Positions 43,041 to 52,718 of a stretch of DNA of 64,000 nt are shown here, piece by piece. The notes under the pieces are model-generated. The model did not search any database and was not told the origin of the DNA. It was given only the letters and a program-made list of their open reading frames with translations. Position 1 is the first letter of the stretch. The number at the start of each line of letters is the position of its first letter. Origin of the DNA: Pelomonas sp965229315 (lineage in GTDB: Bacteria > Pseudomonadota > Gammaproteobacteria > Burkholderiales > Burkholderiaceae_C); NCBI RefSeq assembly GCF_965229315.1, contig NZ_CBDDJA010000002.1:124001-188000 (forward strand). The letters are read 5' to 3'. Position numbers and translations under genes: made by a program.

Positions 43041-44924
43041 GTGAGTTCTTCCCACGCGGCCCGCAGCCCCTCGGCGATGGCGGGCCTCACCCTCGGTGCG
43101 CTGGGGGTCGTCTATGGCGACATCGGCACCAGCCCCCTGTATGCACTGAAGGAGGTGTTCCATGGCGGCCACGTGGCCACGACGCCCGAGAACATCCTGG
43201 GCGTGCTCTCGCTGCTGTTCTGGACGATGACCATCGTCGTCTCGGTCAAGTACGTGCTGCTCATCCTGCGCGCCGACAACAATGGCGAGGGCGGCCTGAT
43301 CGCGATGCTGGCGCTGGCCACCAACGCCGTGAACGACAAGCCGCCATTGCGCCGCGGGCTGATGCTGGTGGGCTTGTTCGGCACGGCCATCTTCTTCGGC
43401 GACGCCGTCATCACGCCGGCCATGACCGTGCTGGGCGCCGTCGAGGGCATCAACGTCTACGAACCGCAGTACAAGGACGCCATCCTGCCGGTGACACTCA
43501 TCGTCATCGCCGGGCTGTTCTCGGTGCAGCGCTTCGGCACCGGCGGCATCGGCAAGGCCTTCGGGCCCGTCATGCTGCTGTGGTTCCTGACGCTGGCGGT
43601 GCTGGGCGTCACCCACATCTTCGACAACCCCCGGGTGCTGGCGGCCGTCAACCCGGCCTACGCCTACGCCTTCTGCAACGACCACAAGTGGATCGCCTTC
43701 GTCGCCTTGGGCGCCGTCGTGCTGGTCGTCACGGGCGGCGAGGCGCTGTATGCCGACCTGGGCCACTTCGGCAAGAAGCCCATCCGCATCGCCTGGTACG
43801 GCATCGTCATGCCGTCCCTCGTGCTGAACTACTTCGGCCAGGGCGCCATGCTGCTGGACAACCCGCGCGGCGTCGAGAACCCGTTCTTCCTGCTCGCGCC
43901 GGACTGGGCCGAGATCCCGTTGTTCCTGCTCGCCACCGCGGCGGCCATCGTCGCCTCGCAGGCGCTCATCACGGCAGCGTTCTCGGTCACCAAGCAGGCC
44001 ATCCAGCTCGGCATCCTGCCGCGGCTGCGCGTGGTGCACACCAGTGTGCGCGACACCGGCCAGATCTATGTGCCCTTCATCAACTGGGGGTTGTTCGCGC
44101 TGGTGGTGGCCGCCGTGGTGTTCTTCGGCTCGTCCAGCAAGCTGGCCGGCGCCTATGGCGTGGCCGTCACCATCGACATGACCATCACCACCGTGATGAC
44201 CTTCTTCGTCATCCGCTACGGCTGGCGCTACCCGCTGGCGCTGTGCCTCGCGGCCACCGGCCTCTTCTTCATCATCGACGTGACCTTCCTCGCCTCCAAC
44301 CTGCTGAAGGTGATGGCTGGCGGCTGGTTCCCGCTGCTGATCGGTATCGGCATGTTCACGCTGATGCTGACCTGGAAGCAGGGCCGCCGGCTGCTGTCCA
44401 ACAAGCTGCGCGAGGACGCCATCGAGCTGAACGTCTTCCTGGAAGCCGTCTTCATCAGCCCGCCCACGCGTGTGGCCGGCACCGCCGTGTTCCTGTCCGC
44501 CGAGAAGGGCTCCACGCCCAACGCGCTGCTGCACAACCTCAAGCACAACAAGGTGCTGCACGAGCAGAACATCTTCGTCACCGTGAAGCACCACGAGGTG
44601 CCGTGGATTGACGTGGCGCATCGCTGCGAGGTCGAGGCACTGGGCAACAGCTGCTGGCAGGTGGCGCTGCACTTCGGTTTCAAGGACGAGCCCGACGTGC
44701 CCGAGGCGCTGGCGCTGCTGACGAAGCAGGGCGTGCAGCTGGAGGAGATGGAGACCAGCTACTTCCTCAGCCGCGACATCGTCATCCCGACCATCGGCTC
44801 CGGCATGGCGCTGTGGCGCGAGAAGCTGTTCGCCGGCATGCACCGCAATGCGGCGGCGGCGGCGGACTTTCTGCATTTGCCCACGAACCGGATCGTCGAG
44901 CTCGGCTCCAAGGTCGAAATTTAG
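43041..44924 (+). CDS. kup: KUP-family potassium uptake protein
   Basis: 627 residues. Twelve helices of the KUP/HAK K+/H+ symporter family, opening with LTLGALGVVYGDIGTSPLYALKE and containing DNNGEGG, a cytosolic loop, and a soluble C-terminal domain (about 470-627). A GTG at 43041 is used because it gives the usual short leader; the ATG at 43077 is possible. It imports potassium, mostly under acid or osmotic conditions. About 150 bases separate it from gshA. Confidence 0.94.
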   Translation: MSSSHAARSPSAMAGLTLGALGVVYGDIGTSPLYALKEVFHGGHVATTPENILGVLSLLFWTMTIVVSVKYVLLILRADNNGEGGLIAMLALATNAVNDKPPLRRGLMLVGLFGTAIFFGDAVITPAMTVLGAVEGINVYEPQYKDAILPVTLIVIAGLFSVQRFGTGGIGKAFGPVMLLWFLTLAVLGVTHIFDNPRVLAAVNPAYAYAFCNDHKWIAFVALGAVVLVVTGGEALYADLGHFGKKPIRIAWYGIVMPSLVLNYFGQGAMLLDNPRGVENPFFLLAPDWAEIPLFLLATAAAIVASQALITAAFSVTKQAIQLGILPRLRVVHTSVRDTGQIYVPFINWGLFALVVAAVVFFGSSSKLAGAYGVAVTIDMTITTVMTFFVIRYGWRYPLALCLAATGLFFIIDVTFLASNLLKVMAGGWFPLLIGIGMFTLMLTWKQGRRLLSNKLREDAIELNVFLEAVFISPPTRVAGTAVFLSAEKGSTPNALLHNLKHNKVLHEQNIFVTVKHHEVPWIDVAHRCEVEALGNSCWQVALHFGFKDEPDVPEALALLTKQGVQLEEMETSYFLSRDIVIPTIGSGMALWREKLFAGMHRNAAAAADFLHLPTNRIVELGSKVEI

Positions 44925-45188
44925 GCCCACCCCCTACGCGCTGCTGGCCTCCAGCCTGCGACACGCAATGTTCGGTCGGGCGGCACACCTTCTTCAGGTT
45001 CACCGGCCACTCGCCGTCCGGCTGGCGGTAGCCGCGTCACCAGCAGCACCGAGTGCCGGCCGCGGCGTAGCAACAGGCGTGGCGCGTGCGCAGCGCGGCT
45101 AACCGGCTTCACACGCCGTGGCTCAGAACGCTTGCGCGTGAGGGCACGCGGCGCGCGGCCGACGGCGCACCGGTAGCATCGCCTGCCC

Positions 45189-46526
45189 ATGATCCACACC
45201 GCCCCCGCCCAGCCCGAGCGCCGCCTCGGCGCGCGCCACGCGGCCGCGCTGTGCGTGGGCATGATCGTCGGTGCCGGCATCTTCAAGACCTCGCCCATGG
45301 TCGCGCAGGCGCTGCCCGAGGCCTGGCAGCTCTACCTGGCCTGGGTGCTGGGCGGCCTGCTGTCGTTCGTTGGCGCGCTGTGCTTTGCCGAGCTGGCCGC
45401 GGCGTTCCCGGACGCCGGCGGTGACTACCACTTCCTGCGCCGCGCCTACGGCCAGCGGCTGGGCTTCCTGTTCGCGTGGTCGCGCTTCGCCGTCATCCAC
45501 ACCGGCTCCATGGCGCTGCTGGGCTTCGTCTTCGGCGACTACATCGCGCAGGCCGTGGACCTGACGCCCTGGCTGGGCACACACGCGAGCGCGCTGCTCG
45601 CCGCGGGCCTCATCGTTGCGCTGACGGGTCTGAACCTGCTGGGCGTGCGCGTGGGCCTGGGCACGCAGCTCGGCCTGGCGGCGCTGGTGCTGGCCGGCCT
45701 GTTGATGGTGGGCCTGGGCGCGGGTGCGCAGCACCTGGCCGGCCAGCCGGCCGCCACGCTGGGCAGCGCTGCACCGCAGGCCGACTGGGGCACGGCGATG
45801 GTGTTCGTGTTCCTGGCCTACGGCGGCTGGAGCGATGCGGCCACGCTGTCTGCCGAGATGCGCGACGGCCGGCGCGGCATCGTGCGGGCGCTGCTGCTGG
45901 GCCTGGGCCTCGTGACGGCGTTCTACCTGCTGGCCAACTGGGCCTATGTGCGCGTGCTGGGCCTGCCGGGTCTGGCCGGCAGCGAGGCGCCGGCCGGCGC
46001 GCTGATGCGCCTGGCCTTCTGCCGCGGTGGCGAGCTGCTGATGGTGGGCGTCGTCACGCTCACGGCGGTGTCGGTCATCAACGCCATCCTCATCGCCGGC
46101 CCGCGCACCACCTATGCGGCCGCGCGCGACCGCGCCGCCCAGTGGCGGCTGGCGCGCTGGAACGCAAGACGTGGCACGCCGAGCGCAGCCGTCTTGGCCA
46201 CGTCCACCGTGGCGCTGCTGCTGGTGGGCCTGGGCGACCTGACCCGCGGCGGCTTCGCGACGATGGTGGACTACCTGTCGCCGGTCTACTGGGGCTTCCT
46301 GACGCTCAGCGGCGGGGCGCTGATCGTGCTGCGCCGGCGCGAGCCCGACGCGCCGCGGCCGTTCCGCGTGCCGCTGTACCCATGGCTGCCGCTGCTGTTC
46401 AGTGCCTGCAGCGGCTGGCTGCTGTGGGCCAGCCTGGTCTACGTGAAGACCGGCGCCGTCGCGGGCGTGGCGGTGCTGGCGGCCGGCGCGCTGCTGCTGA
46501 TGCTGGTGGAGCGCCGCTCGGGCTGA
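45189..46526 (+). CDS. APC-family amino-acid permease
   Basis: 445 residues in twelve hydrophobic segments. The first helix has the APC signature VGMIVGAGIFKTSP, and helix 6 the unwound part FVFLAYGGWSDAATLSAEM. Sister proteins exchange or import amino acids, but the substrate is not evident. The preceding 264 bases after kup hold no recognisable gene. Convergent with an amidotransferase gene four bases away. Confidence 0.88.
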   Translation: MIHTAPAQPERRLGARHAAALCVGMIVGAGIFKTSPMVAQALPEAWQLYLAWVLGGLLSFVGALCFAELAAAFPDAGGDYHFLRRAYGQRLGFLFAWSRFAVIHTGSMALLGFVFGDYIAQAVDLTPWLGTHASALLAAGLIVALTGLNLLGVRVGLGTQLGLAALVLAGLLMVGLGAGAQHLAGQPAATLGSAAPQADWGTAMVFVFLAYGGWSDAATLSAEMRDGRRGIVRALLLGLGLVTAFYLLANWAYVRVLGLPGLAGSEAPAGALMRLAFCRGGELLMVGVVTLTAVSVINAILIAGPRTTYAAARDRAAQWRLARWNARRGTPSAAVLATSTVALLLVGLGDLTRGGFATMVDYLSPVYWGFLTLSGGALIVLRRREPDAPRPFRVPLYPWLPLLFSACSGWLLWASLVYVKTGAVAGVAVLAAGALLLMLVERRSG

Positions 46527-46529
46527 GCG

Positions 46530-47297
46530 TCAGCCCAGCGGCCGGCGCTCGATGCGGCCGTCGTGCACGCGCACGACCTCGCCCCTGTCCACCGGCGACC
46601 AGGCCTCGGCGTCGTCGCCCAGCGGTTCGGACGCGATCGCCCAGCCGCCCGGCTGGGGCTTCAGGTAGAGGCTGGGCGGCTTGTCGTCGCTGGCCCAGCG
46701 CACGGCCCACAGCTGCTCGCCGTCGGCCAGCGCGGCCGAGAAGCGCAGCGGCGTCGTCACGCCCCGCTGTTCCATCCCGTCGGCCGTGTCGTGCAGGACC
46801 CGGCCCAGCGCGGCCTCCACCGTTGCGCCGGCGTTGATACGCGCCATCAGCAGCAGGAAGAGCAGTTCCGAGTCCGTCGCGCCGCGCTTCAGGTCGTAGA
46901 AAGCGTCGGGCAGCTGCGCCTCCATCGCACGACGCACGCGCGGGAAATCACCCACCTGGCCGTTGTGGATGAACAGGAACCTGCCGAAATGAAACGGGTG
47001 GCAGTTCAGCCGCGACACGCCGCCGCCGGTGGCCGCGCGCACATGCGCCATGAACAGCCGCGAGCGCACGTTGGCGCACAGCGCCAGCAGGTTCTCGTCG
47101 CTCCAGGCCGGCATGACCTCGCGGTAGATGCCCGGCTCGTCGCGCTCGCCATACCAGCCGATGCCGAAGCCGTCGCCGTTGGTTGCGGACTGGGCTTGCG
47201 AGGCCTGCAGGCTCTGGCGCACCAGCGAATGGCGCGGTTTGCAGACCAGGTCTTCCAGAAAGATCGCGTCGCCCGAGTAGGCCAGGAAACGGCACAT
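46530..47297 (-). CDS. Class II glutamine amidotransferase (YafJ/EgtC-like)
   Basis: 255 residues. The start is set by MCRFLAYSG: after Met removal Cys2 becomes the N-terminal nucleophile, and an upstream in-frame ATG at 47315 would abolish this. GFGIGWYGE, HVRAATGGGVSRLNCHPF and HNGQVGDF are the other Ntn-hydrolase motifs. YafJ-like proteins hydrolyse gamma-glutamyl amides; exact substrate unknown. There is no ergothioneine gene set nearby, so EgtC itself is unlikely. Confidence 0.9.
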   Translation of the reverse strand: MCRFLAYSGDAIFLEDLVCKPRHSLVRQSLQASQAQSATNGDGFGIGWYGERDEPGIYREVMPAWSDENLLALCANVRSRLFMAHVRAATGGGVSRLNCHPFHFGRFLFIHNGQVGDFPRVRRAMEAQLPDAFYDLKRGATDSELLFLLLMARINAGATVEAALGRVLHDTADGMEQRGVTTPLRFSAALADGEQLWAVRWASDDKPPSLYLKPQPGGWAIASEPLGDDAEAWSPVDRGEVVRVHDGRIERRPLG

Positions 47298-47338
47298 GCC
47301 GCGGACTCCATCCATGAGGTGGCGGCTATGCTGGCCGC

Positions 47339-48517
47339 ATGCGTTCGGTCATGCAAGATTTTTCGCCGTCCACCGTAGTGGCCGGTTTCGTCGCGGTGCT
47401 GGTGGGCTACACCAGTTCGGTCGCCATCATCTTCCAGGCCACCGTGGCTCTCGGCGCCACGCCGGCGCAGACCGCCTCGTGGCTGTGGGCGCTGGGCCTG
47501 GGCATGGGTCTCACCAGCCTGGGCCTGAGCCTGTGGACGCGCCAGCCCATCCTGACCGCCTGGTCCACGCCCGGCGCCGCGCTGCTGGCGTCCACGGCCG
47601 GCGTGGCCATGCCCGAGGCCGTGGGCGCCTTCATCGTCTGCGGGCTGCTGATCGTCGCGGCCGGCGCCAGCGGGCTGTTCGAGAAACTGATGGACCGCAT
47701 CCCCATCGCGATTGCGTCGGCACTGCTGGCCGGGGTGCTGGCGCGCTTCGGGCTGGACGCCGTCGTCAGCGTGAAGACCCAGCCCGTGCTCGTGCTTGCG
47801 ATGGCCGTGGCCTATCTCGCCGGCCGCAAGCTGTGGCCGCGTTATGCGGTGCCCGGCGTGCTGCTCGTGGGCGTTGCCGTGGCGCTGGCGCAGGGGCAGC
47901 TGAGCTTCGCCGGTGTCGACACCTCGCACGTCTTCGCGCTGCCGGTGTGGACGACGCCCGAATTCAGCTGGAGCGCCACCATCGGCGTGGCCGTGCCGCT
48001 GTTCCTTGTGACCATGGCCTCGCAGAACCTGCCTGGCGTCGCGGCGCAGCGCGCCAGCGGCTACCGCACGCCGGTGTCCGCCAGCGTGGCCGTGACCGGC
48101 GCTGCCACCACGCTGCTCGCACCCTTCGGTGGCTACGCCTTCAACCTGGCCGCCATCACGGCCGCCATCTGCATGGGCCGCGAGGCGCACGAGGAACCGG
48201 CGCGGCGTTACACGGCGGCCGTGGCGGCCGGGCTGTTCTACATCCTCGTCGGCCTGGCCGGCGGTGCGGTGGCGATGCTGCTGTCGGCCTTCCCGCGCGA
48301 GCTGGTCGCGGCCATCGCCGGCCTGGCGCTGCTGGGCACCATCGCCGGTGCGCTGGCCGCCGCGCTGAAGGACGAGGCCCACCGGGACGCGGCCATCCTG
48401 ACCTTTCTCGTCGGGCTGTCCGGGTTAAACCTTTTTGGCATCGGCGCCGCCTTCTGGGCCGTCGTGGCCGGAGGCATCGCCATCGCGGTCGCCTCGTGGC
48501 GGCGCCCAGCGGCCTAG
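47339..48517 (+). CDS. BenE-family transporter
   Basis: 392 residues with about twelve hydrophobic segments. Family motifs GYTSSVAIIFQA and MASQNLPGVAAQRASGY are clear. BenE is described as a benzoate/H+ symporter, but no benzoate catabolic gene is near, and the family also resembles purine/xanthine-type transporters, so the substrate is open. Divergent from the amidotransferase gene, 41 bases between starts. Confidence 0.9.
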   Translation: MRSVMQDFSPSTVVAGFVAVLVGYTSSVAIIFQATVALGATPAQTASWLWALGLGMGLTSLGLSLWTRQPILTAWSTPGAALLASTAGVAMPEAVGAFIVCGLLIVAAGASGLFEKLMDRIPIAIASALLAGVLARFGLDAVVSVKTQPVLVLAMAVAYLAGRKLWPRYAVPGVLLVGVAVALAQGQLSFAGVDTSHVFALPVWTTPEFSWSATIGVAVPLFLVTMASQNLPGVAAQRASGYRTPVSASVAVTGAATTLLAPFGGYAFNLAAITAAICMGREAHEEPARRYTAAVAAGLFYILVGLAGGAVAMLLSAFPRELVAAIAGLALLGTIAGALAAALKDEAHRDAAILTFLVGLSGLNLFGIGAAFWAVVAGGIAIAVASWRRPAA

Positions 48518-48534
48518 CGGCGCTCGGTGCGCGA

Positions 48535-48558
48535 CGCACAGTGCGCAGGCACTGTGCG
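48535..48558. terminator. Hairpin between convergent benE-like and TonB-like genes
   Basis: A 10-bp perfect stem CGCACAGTGC/GCACTGTGCG with a four-base loop lies between two converging genes, 17 and 11 bases from their stops. No T tract on either strand, so it may be a bidirectional, Rho-assisted stop; function is inferred. Confidence 0.5.
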
Positions 48559-48568
48559 AGGCCGGCTC

Positions 48569-48886
48569 TCAGTCTTCGTTCTTGAAGACGAGCTTGACTT
48601 CGTGGGTGCCCTTTTCGCCGGGCTCGAACTTCCACTCCATCAGCGCCGTCTTCACGGCGCGGTCGAAGACGCGCTTGGGTTCGCTTTCGACGATCTCGAC
48701 GTCGCTGACCTTGCCGTCGGCTTCGATGGTCAGCTTGGCCTTGACGGTGCCCGTGGAGATGCCCTTCTTGGACGCCTCGGCCGGGAAGTCCGGCGGCACC
48801 TTCTTGACGACCTTGGGCGTGGCGTGGGCGGCCAGGGCCAGCATCAGCGTGGCGGCGAGGACGGTGGCGGAACGCAGGAACGACAT
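48569..48886 (-). CDS. Secreted TonB C-terminal-domain protein
   Basis: 105 residues: a cleavable signal peptide (after AHA, about residue 22) followed only by the TonB C-terminal domain (PPDFPAEASKKG ... GTVKAKLTIEADGKV ... MEWKFEP). It lacks the membrane anchor and Pro-rich span of TonB, so it cannot transmit energy by itself and probably acts as a free periplasmic protein binding partner. Such short single-domain forms are frequent in Burkholderiales. It precedes a chemoreceptor gene on the same strand in the reverse order (receptor upstream). Confidence 0.85.
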   Translation of the reverse strand: MSFLRSATVLAATLMLALAAHATPKVVKKVPPDFPAEASKKGISTGTVKAKLTIEADGKVSDVEIVESEPKRVFDRAVKTALMEWKFEPGEKGTHEVKLVFKNED

Positions 48887-48918
48887 GGTGACAGACCTCG
48901 TGGGATAGGGGATGGGGC

Positions 48919-50466
48919 TCAGGCGGCGCGGAAGAAACCGACCGCGTCGATCAGGCGGGTGGAGCTGTCGCGCAGCGCATCGGCCGAGCGGCTGAGTTCA
49001 CCCACCAGGCTGGTGTTCTGCTGCGTGGCCTTGTCCAGTTCATTCATCGCGCCGTTGACGACGCCCACGCCGGCGGCCTGCTCCTGGGCCGAGTGCGAGA
49101 TCTCCTCGATCAGCTGGCCCATGTTGTTGACTTCGTCGACGACGCTGCGGATGGTCACGCCGGCGTTGTTGACCAGCGTGGTGCCGTTCTCGACCTTGAC
49201 GGTCGATTCCTGGATCAGCACCTTGATCTCCTTGGCGGCACCGGCCGAGCGCTGCGCCAGCGCGCGCACTTCGGAGGCGACGACGGCGAAGCCGCGGCCG
49301 TGCTCGCCGGCACGCGCGGCTTCCACCGCCGCGTTCAGCGCCAGGATGTTGGTCTGGAAGGCGATGCCGTCGATGACGCCGATGATGTCGCCAATCTTCT
49401 TGGAGCTGGCGCTGATCTCTTCCATGGTCTCGACGACCTTGGAGACCACGGCGCCGCCGTTGCTGGCCGACTGGCGGGCCGTCACGGCGATGCCGGCGGC
49501 GCGGCGGGTCAGCTCGCTGGCGCCCTTGAGCGTGGAGGCGATCTGCTCGACGGATGCGGCCGTGTTCTGCAGGCTTGCCGCGGAACGCGTGGTGCGGTCG
49601 GCCAGGTTGGAGTTGCTGTCGGCGATGGAGCCGGAGTTGTGGGCCACCTCGCTGGCGGCCGTGGACACGTCGCGCAGCACGCCGGACAGCGCGGTCTGCA
49701 TGTCCTTCATGGCCTGCAGCATCTGGCTCAGCTCGTCGCGTCCTTCGACCTGGATGTCCTGCGTCAGGTCACCGGCGGCGATGGCCTGGGCGGCCGCCTG
49801 CGCCTTGCGGGCCGGGCCGACGATGGAGCGGGTGATGACCAGGCCGCCGCCGATGCCGATGATGGCGGCCACGATGACGAGCGCCGTCGTCAACAGCACT
49901 GAGGAACGCGCCAGGTCGCCACCGGAAGCTGCCAGATGGTGGCCGCTGCCGAACTGCTGATCCACCAACTTCTTCAAGCCGTCCTGCAGCGCCTGCTGGG
50001 CGGGGCGCAGGTCGGTGATCAGGCTCTCGCGGGCCTCGTCGGGGCTGCCGTCGGCCTGGGTCTTCTGGAACTTTTCCAGCGCGGCCAGGAACTTGGTCTT
50101 TTGCTGGCGGACGTCGGCGACGATGTCTTTCTCCTCGTCGTCCTCCGGCGCCTTTTCGAGGCTGACGAGTTGGGTTTCGGCCTCGGTCAGTGCGTCGGCG
50201 ATGGCCTTCTTCTGCTTCTTGATGGCACCGGCTGTGTCCAGCAGCAGCAGGTCACGCACGGCGCGCGAAATGATGTTGACCTGGCCTTCCAGTTGGTTGG
50301 CCGCCTGGATCTTCAGCAGGCTGGAGTTCGCCACGCTGTCCAGGTCCTTGGCCAGGCGGTTCGCGTTGGACGCGCCGTAGATGCCGATCCCCACCAGCAG
50401 CAGGATCAGCAGGCCGAAGCTCACGGCCAGCCGTTGGCCAATGCGCAGTTGCGTCAGGAAGTTCAT
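48919..50466 (-). CDS. Methyl-accepting chemotaxis protein
   Basis: 515 residues. Membrane helix (about 11-31), four-helix periplasmic sensor (about 32-185), second helix, HAMP (RSIVGPARKAQAAAQ) and signalling hairpin IIGVIDGIAFQTNILALNA. Unlike the other receptor in the window it ends shortly after the coiled coil (GFFRAA), with no linker and no NWETF-type tail, so it would depend on other receptors for adaptation enzymes. Ligand unknown. The TonB-domain gene lies 32 bases downstream. Confidence 0.94.
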   Translation of the reverse strand: MNFLTQLRIGQRLAVSFGLLILLLVGIGIYGASNANRLAKDLDSVANSSLLKIQAANQLEGQVNIISRAVRDLLLLDTAGAIKKQKKAIADALTEAETQLVSLEKAPEDDEEKDIVADVRQQKTKFLAALEKFQKTQADGSPDEARESLITDLRPAQQALQDGLKKLVDQQFGSGHHLAASGGDLARSSVLLTTALVIVAAIIGIGGGLVITRSIVGPARKAQAAAQAIAAGDLTQDIQVEGRDELSQMLQAMKDMQTALSGVLRDVSTAASEVAHNSGSIADSNSNLADRTTRSAASLQNTAASVEQIASTLKGASELTRRAAGIAVTARQSASNGGAVVSKVVETMEEISASSKKIGDIIGVIDGIAFQTNILALNAAVEAARAGEHGRGFAVVASEVRALAQRSAGAAKEIKVLIQESTVKVENGTTLVNNAGVTIRSVVDEVNNMGQLIEEISHSAQEQAAGVGVVNGAMNELDKATQQNTSLVGELSRSADALRDSSTRLIDAVGFFRAA

Positions 50467-50686
50467 TGCGTGAGGTTCCTTGTACGGAAACTTGGGGTGA
50501 TGGCGGCCGGTGCGCCGCTCTTGATTCCAACGATTTGCAACACTTTAGGCGTGACAGCCTGCGGTTTTGCGGCCTTACCCGGGGCCGGCGCGCAGTGTGT
50601 CGCGGCCTGCGGCCATTTCGGGTGGCCCAGCTTTGGCCGCGCGTGAAAACGTTCACGTGGGCCCCCTCGCTCGGGGGCTTGTTACA

Positions 50687-51967
50687 TCAGTGCGCGGCTG
50701 CTGCGGCGCGCAGGCGCAACACCTGCACGGTGTCCACCTCGCCGGCGCGATGGCCGAAGGACTGCCGCAGGTGGCTGGCCAGCGCGGCCAGATCGTCCGC
50801 GCCGAGCACGCCGGCAAACGGTGGCATGCCGTAGGGCCGCGGGTGCCCCGGCGTGGCGGGCGCATAGCCGCCGCGCTCGATGAGGCGGATCAGGTTGGCC
50901 GGACTGCCCTGCGTCACGAGGCGGCTGCCGGCGAGCGCCGGGTAAGCCAGTGCCCCGGACTCGTCACGCCGGCCCTCGCCGTCGGCGCCATGGCAGGACG
51001 CGCAGTGCTCGGCGTAGAGCTTGGCACCGCGCTCGACGCGGCGCGGGTCCGGCTCGGCGGCCTCGGGCCGCGCCGCGGCCTGCTCGGGCAGCGCGCGCAG
51101 GTAGGTGCTCATGGCCGCCAGGTCGGCATCGTCCAGGTGCGCCGTGCTGCCCAGGACGACCTCACCCATCGGGCCGAGCGCCGCGTGGCCGTCGACGTGG
51201 CCGTCGCGCAGCCAGCGCTGCAGCGTCGCGTCGGGCCAGCGCTGCACGCCGGCCTCGGCCGGGTCGTGCAGTGACGGCGCCACCCAGCCCAGGCCCGCGA
51301 GCAGCCCGCCGCGGAAGTCCGCCGCACCGGCGTCGCCGCCCAGTGTGTTGCGGCTGGCGTGGCAGGCGCTGCAATGCGCCAGGCCCTGGCTCAGGTAGGC
51401 GCCGCGGTTCCAGGTGACATCACGTGCGGGGTCGGGCTGGTAGGTGCCGGGGCTGAAGAACAGCGCGCGCCAGGCCGCGATGGCAAGCTGGCTGCCGTAG
51501 GGCCAGCGCAGCTCATGCGCGCGGCGCGGCGCGTTCACGGCCGGCTGCGCCTGCAGCCAGGCGTGCAGCGCGTCGGCGTCCTCGCGGGTGACGAGGGTGG
51601 TGTTCGTGACCGGGTGGGCGGGCAGCAGCAGCCGGCCGTCGCGGCTCTGGCCGAGGTGCAGCGCATGCCAGAAGTCCTCGGCGCTCCAGCCGGCCAGGCC
51701 GGTCGCGTCGGGCGTCAGGTTGGACGAGAACACGGTGCCGAACGGCGTCGGGATGGGCCGGCCGCCGGCCAGACGCTCGCCGCCGCGGGCCGTGTGGCAG
51801 CCGGCGCAGTTGCCCACGGCGGCCAGGTAGGCACCGCGCTGCAGGCTGACAGGGGCGGTGGACGGCGGCGTCGCATCCGGCAGATGGCGTTGCCAGGCCA
51901 GCAGCGCGAACGCGGCGCCGGTGCCCAGCAGGGCCAGCACGACGAGGACGGTCAGCAGCCGCTTCAT
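50687..51967 (-). CDS. Membrane-anchored triheme cytochrome c
   Basis: 426 residues. An uncleaved N-terminal helix (about 5-24) is followed by three cytochrome c domains with CAGCH, CSACH and CASCH haem sites. The layout is that of the cytochrome subunit of membrane-bound alcohol, aldehyde or gluconate dehydrogenases, which passes electrons to quinone or an oxidase. No dehydrogenase subunit is near. The start overlaps the stop of a cytochrome c4-like gene as ATGA, so the pair is one unit. Confidence 0.9.
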   Translation of the reverse strand: MKRLLTVLVVLALLGTGAAFALLAWQRHLPDATPPSTAPVSLQRGAYLAAVGNCAGCHTARGGERLAGGRPIPTPFGTVFSSNLTPDATGLAGWSAEDFWHALHLGQSRDGRLLLPAHPVTNTTLVTREDADALHAWLQAQPAVNAPRRAHELRWPYGSQLAIAAWRALFFSPGTYQPDPARDVTWNRGAYLSQGLAHCSACHASRNTLGGDAGAADFRGGLLAGLGWVAPSLHDPAEAGVQRWPDATLQRWLRDGHVDGHAALGPMGEVVLGSTAHLDDADLAAMSTYLRALPEQAAARPEAAEPDPRRVERGAKLYAEHCASCHGADGEGRRDESGALAYPALAGSRLVTQGSPANLIRLIERGGYAPATPGHPRPYGMPPFAGVLGADDLAALASHLRQSFGHRAGEVDTVQVLRLRAAAAAH

Positions 51968-52674
51968 GGCTGCAGGCCGCCGCAGCGCATCGGCGCCGGC
52001 GCGGGCAGTGCGGCGGCCGGGTGCGGATCGGCGGGCATGGCCTGGCCGGCCAGGAACTGCGTGATGGCGTTGATCTCGGGCTCGGTCAGCGTCTTGGCGA
52101 CATGGGCCATGCAGTCGGGCGCGAGCGCGCGCCGCTGGCCGCTGCGCCAGGCGCCCATCTGGCCGTTCAGGTAGTCGCGCGACAGGCCCAGCAGGCCGGG
52201 CACGCCGGGCTGGGTGCCGGTCAGGCGTTCGCCGTGGCAGGCGGTGCAGGCGGGCAGGCGCCGTGCCGCGTCGCCGGTGCGGATCAGCGCCTGCGCCCGC
52301 GCCAGCTCGGGGGCCGCGAGCGTGGGCTTCTGCGGCGGTGGGTAGGGCAGGTCCAGCGATGCGAAATGGCCCGCCAGCTCGCGCAGGTAGGCGTCGGACA
52401 GCGGTGCGATCAGCTCGCTCATCAGCCCGTAGTCGCGCCGCCCGTCGCGGAAGTTCAGCAGCTGGTTGTAGAGGTAGCCCGCCGGCTTGCCCGCCAGGCG
52501 CGGGTAGTAGCCGTCCGGCGCGGCGCGGCCTTCCTTGCCATGGCAGCCGGTGCAGGCCAGGGCGCGTTGCGCGAGCGTGTCGGGCACCAGGCGAGGCGCC
52601 GTAGCGTCCGGCGCGGGCTGGGCGGCAGCGGTGAGGCAGAGCAGGGCGGCCAGCAGGCAGGCGAGACGGCGCAT
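51964..52674 (-). CDS. Diheme cytochrome c4-like protein
   Basis: 236 residues with a signal peptide (cleavage near AAAQP, residue 19) and two haem sites CTGCH and CTACH in two similar domains, typical of cytochrome c4. It is a periplasmic electron carrier. The ATG at 52674 gives the signal peptide; the earlier frame extension does not. It lies first in a two-gene unit with the triheme cytochrome and probably donates to or accepts electrons from it. Confidence 0.9.
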   Translation of the reverse strand: MRRLACLLAALLCLTAAAQPAPDATAPRLVPDTLAQRALACTGCHGKEGRAAPDGYYPRLAGKPAGYLYNQLLNFRDGRRDYGLMSELIAPLSDAYLRELAGHFASLDLPYPPPQKPTLAAPELARAQALIRTGDAARRLPACTACHGERLTGTQPGVPGLLGLSRDYLNGQMGAWRSGQRRALAPDCMAHVAKTLTEPEINAITQFLAGQAMPADPHPAAALPAPAPMRCGGLQP

Positions 52675-52718
52675 GCCCGCCATCTTGCCTGCATGGCCAG
52701 CGCCGCGTAAGGAGCAGA

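Noticed and set aside
42912..44930. 672-codon open frame opposite kup
   Set aside because: His/Asp/Gln/Val-rich antisense shadow; kup is unmistakable on the other strand.
50651..50680. GCCCCC/GGGGGC hairpin after the triheme cytochrome gene
   Set aside because: No T tract; could be a weak stop but not supported enough to list.
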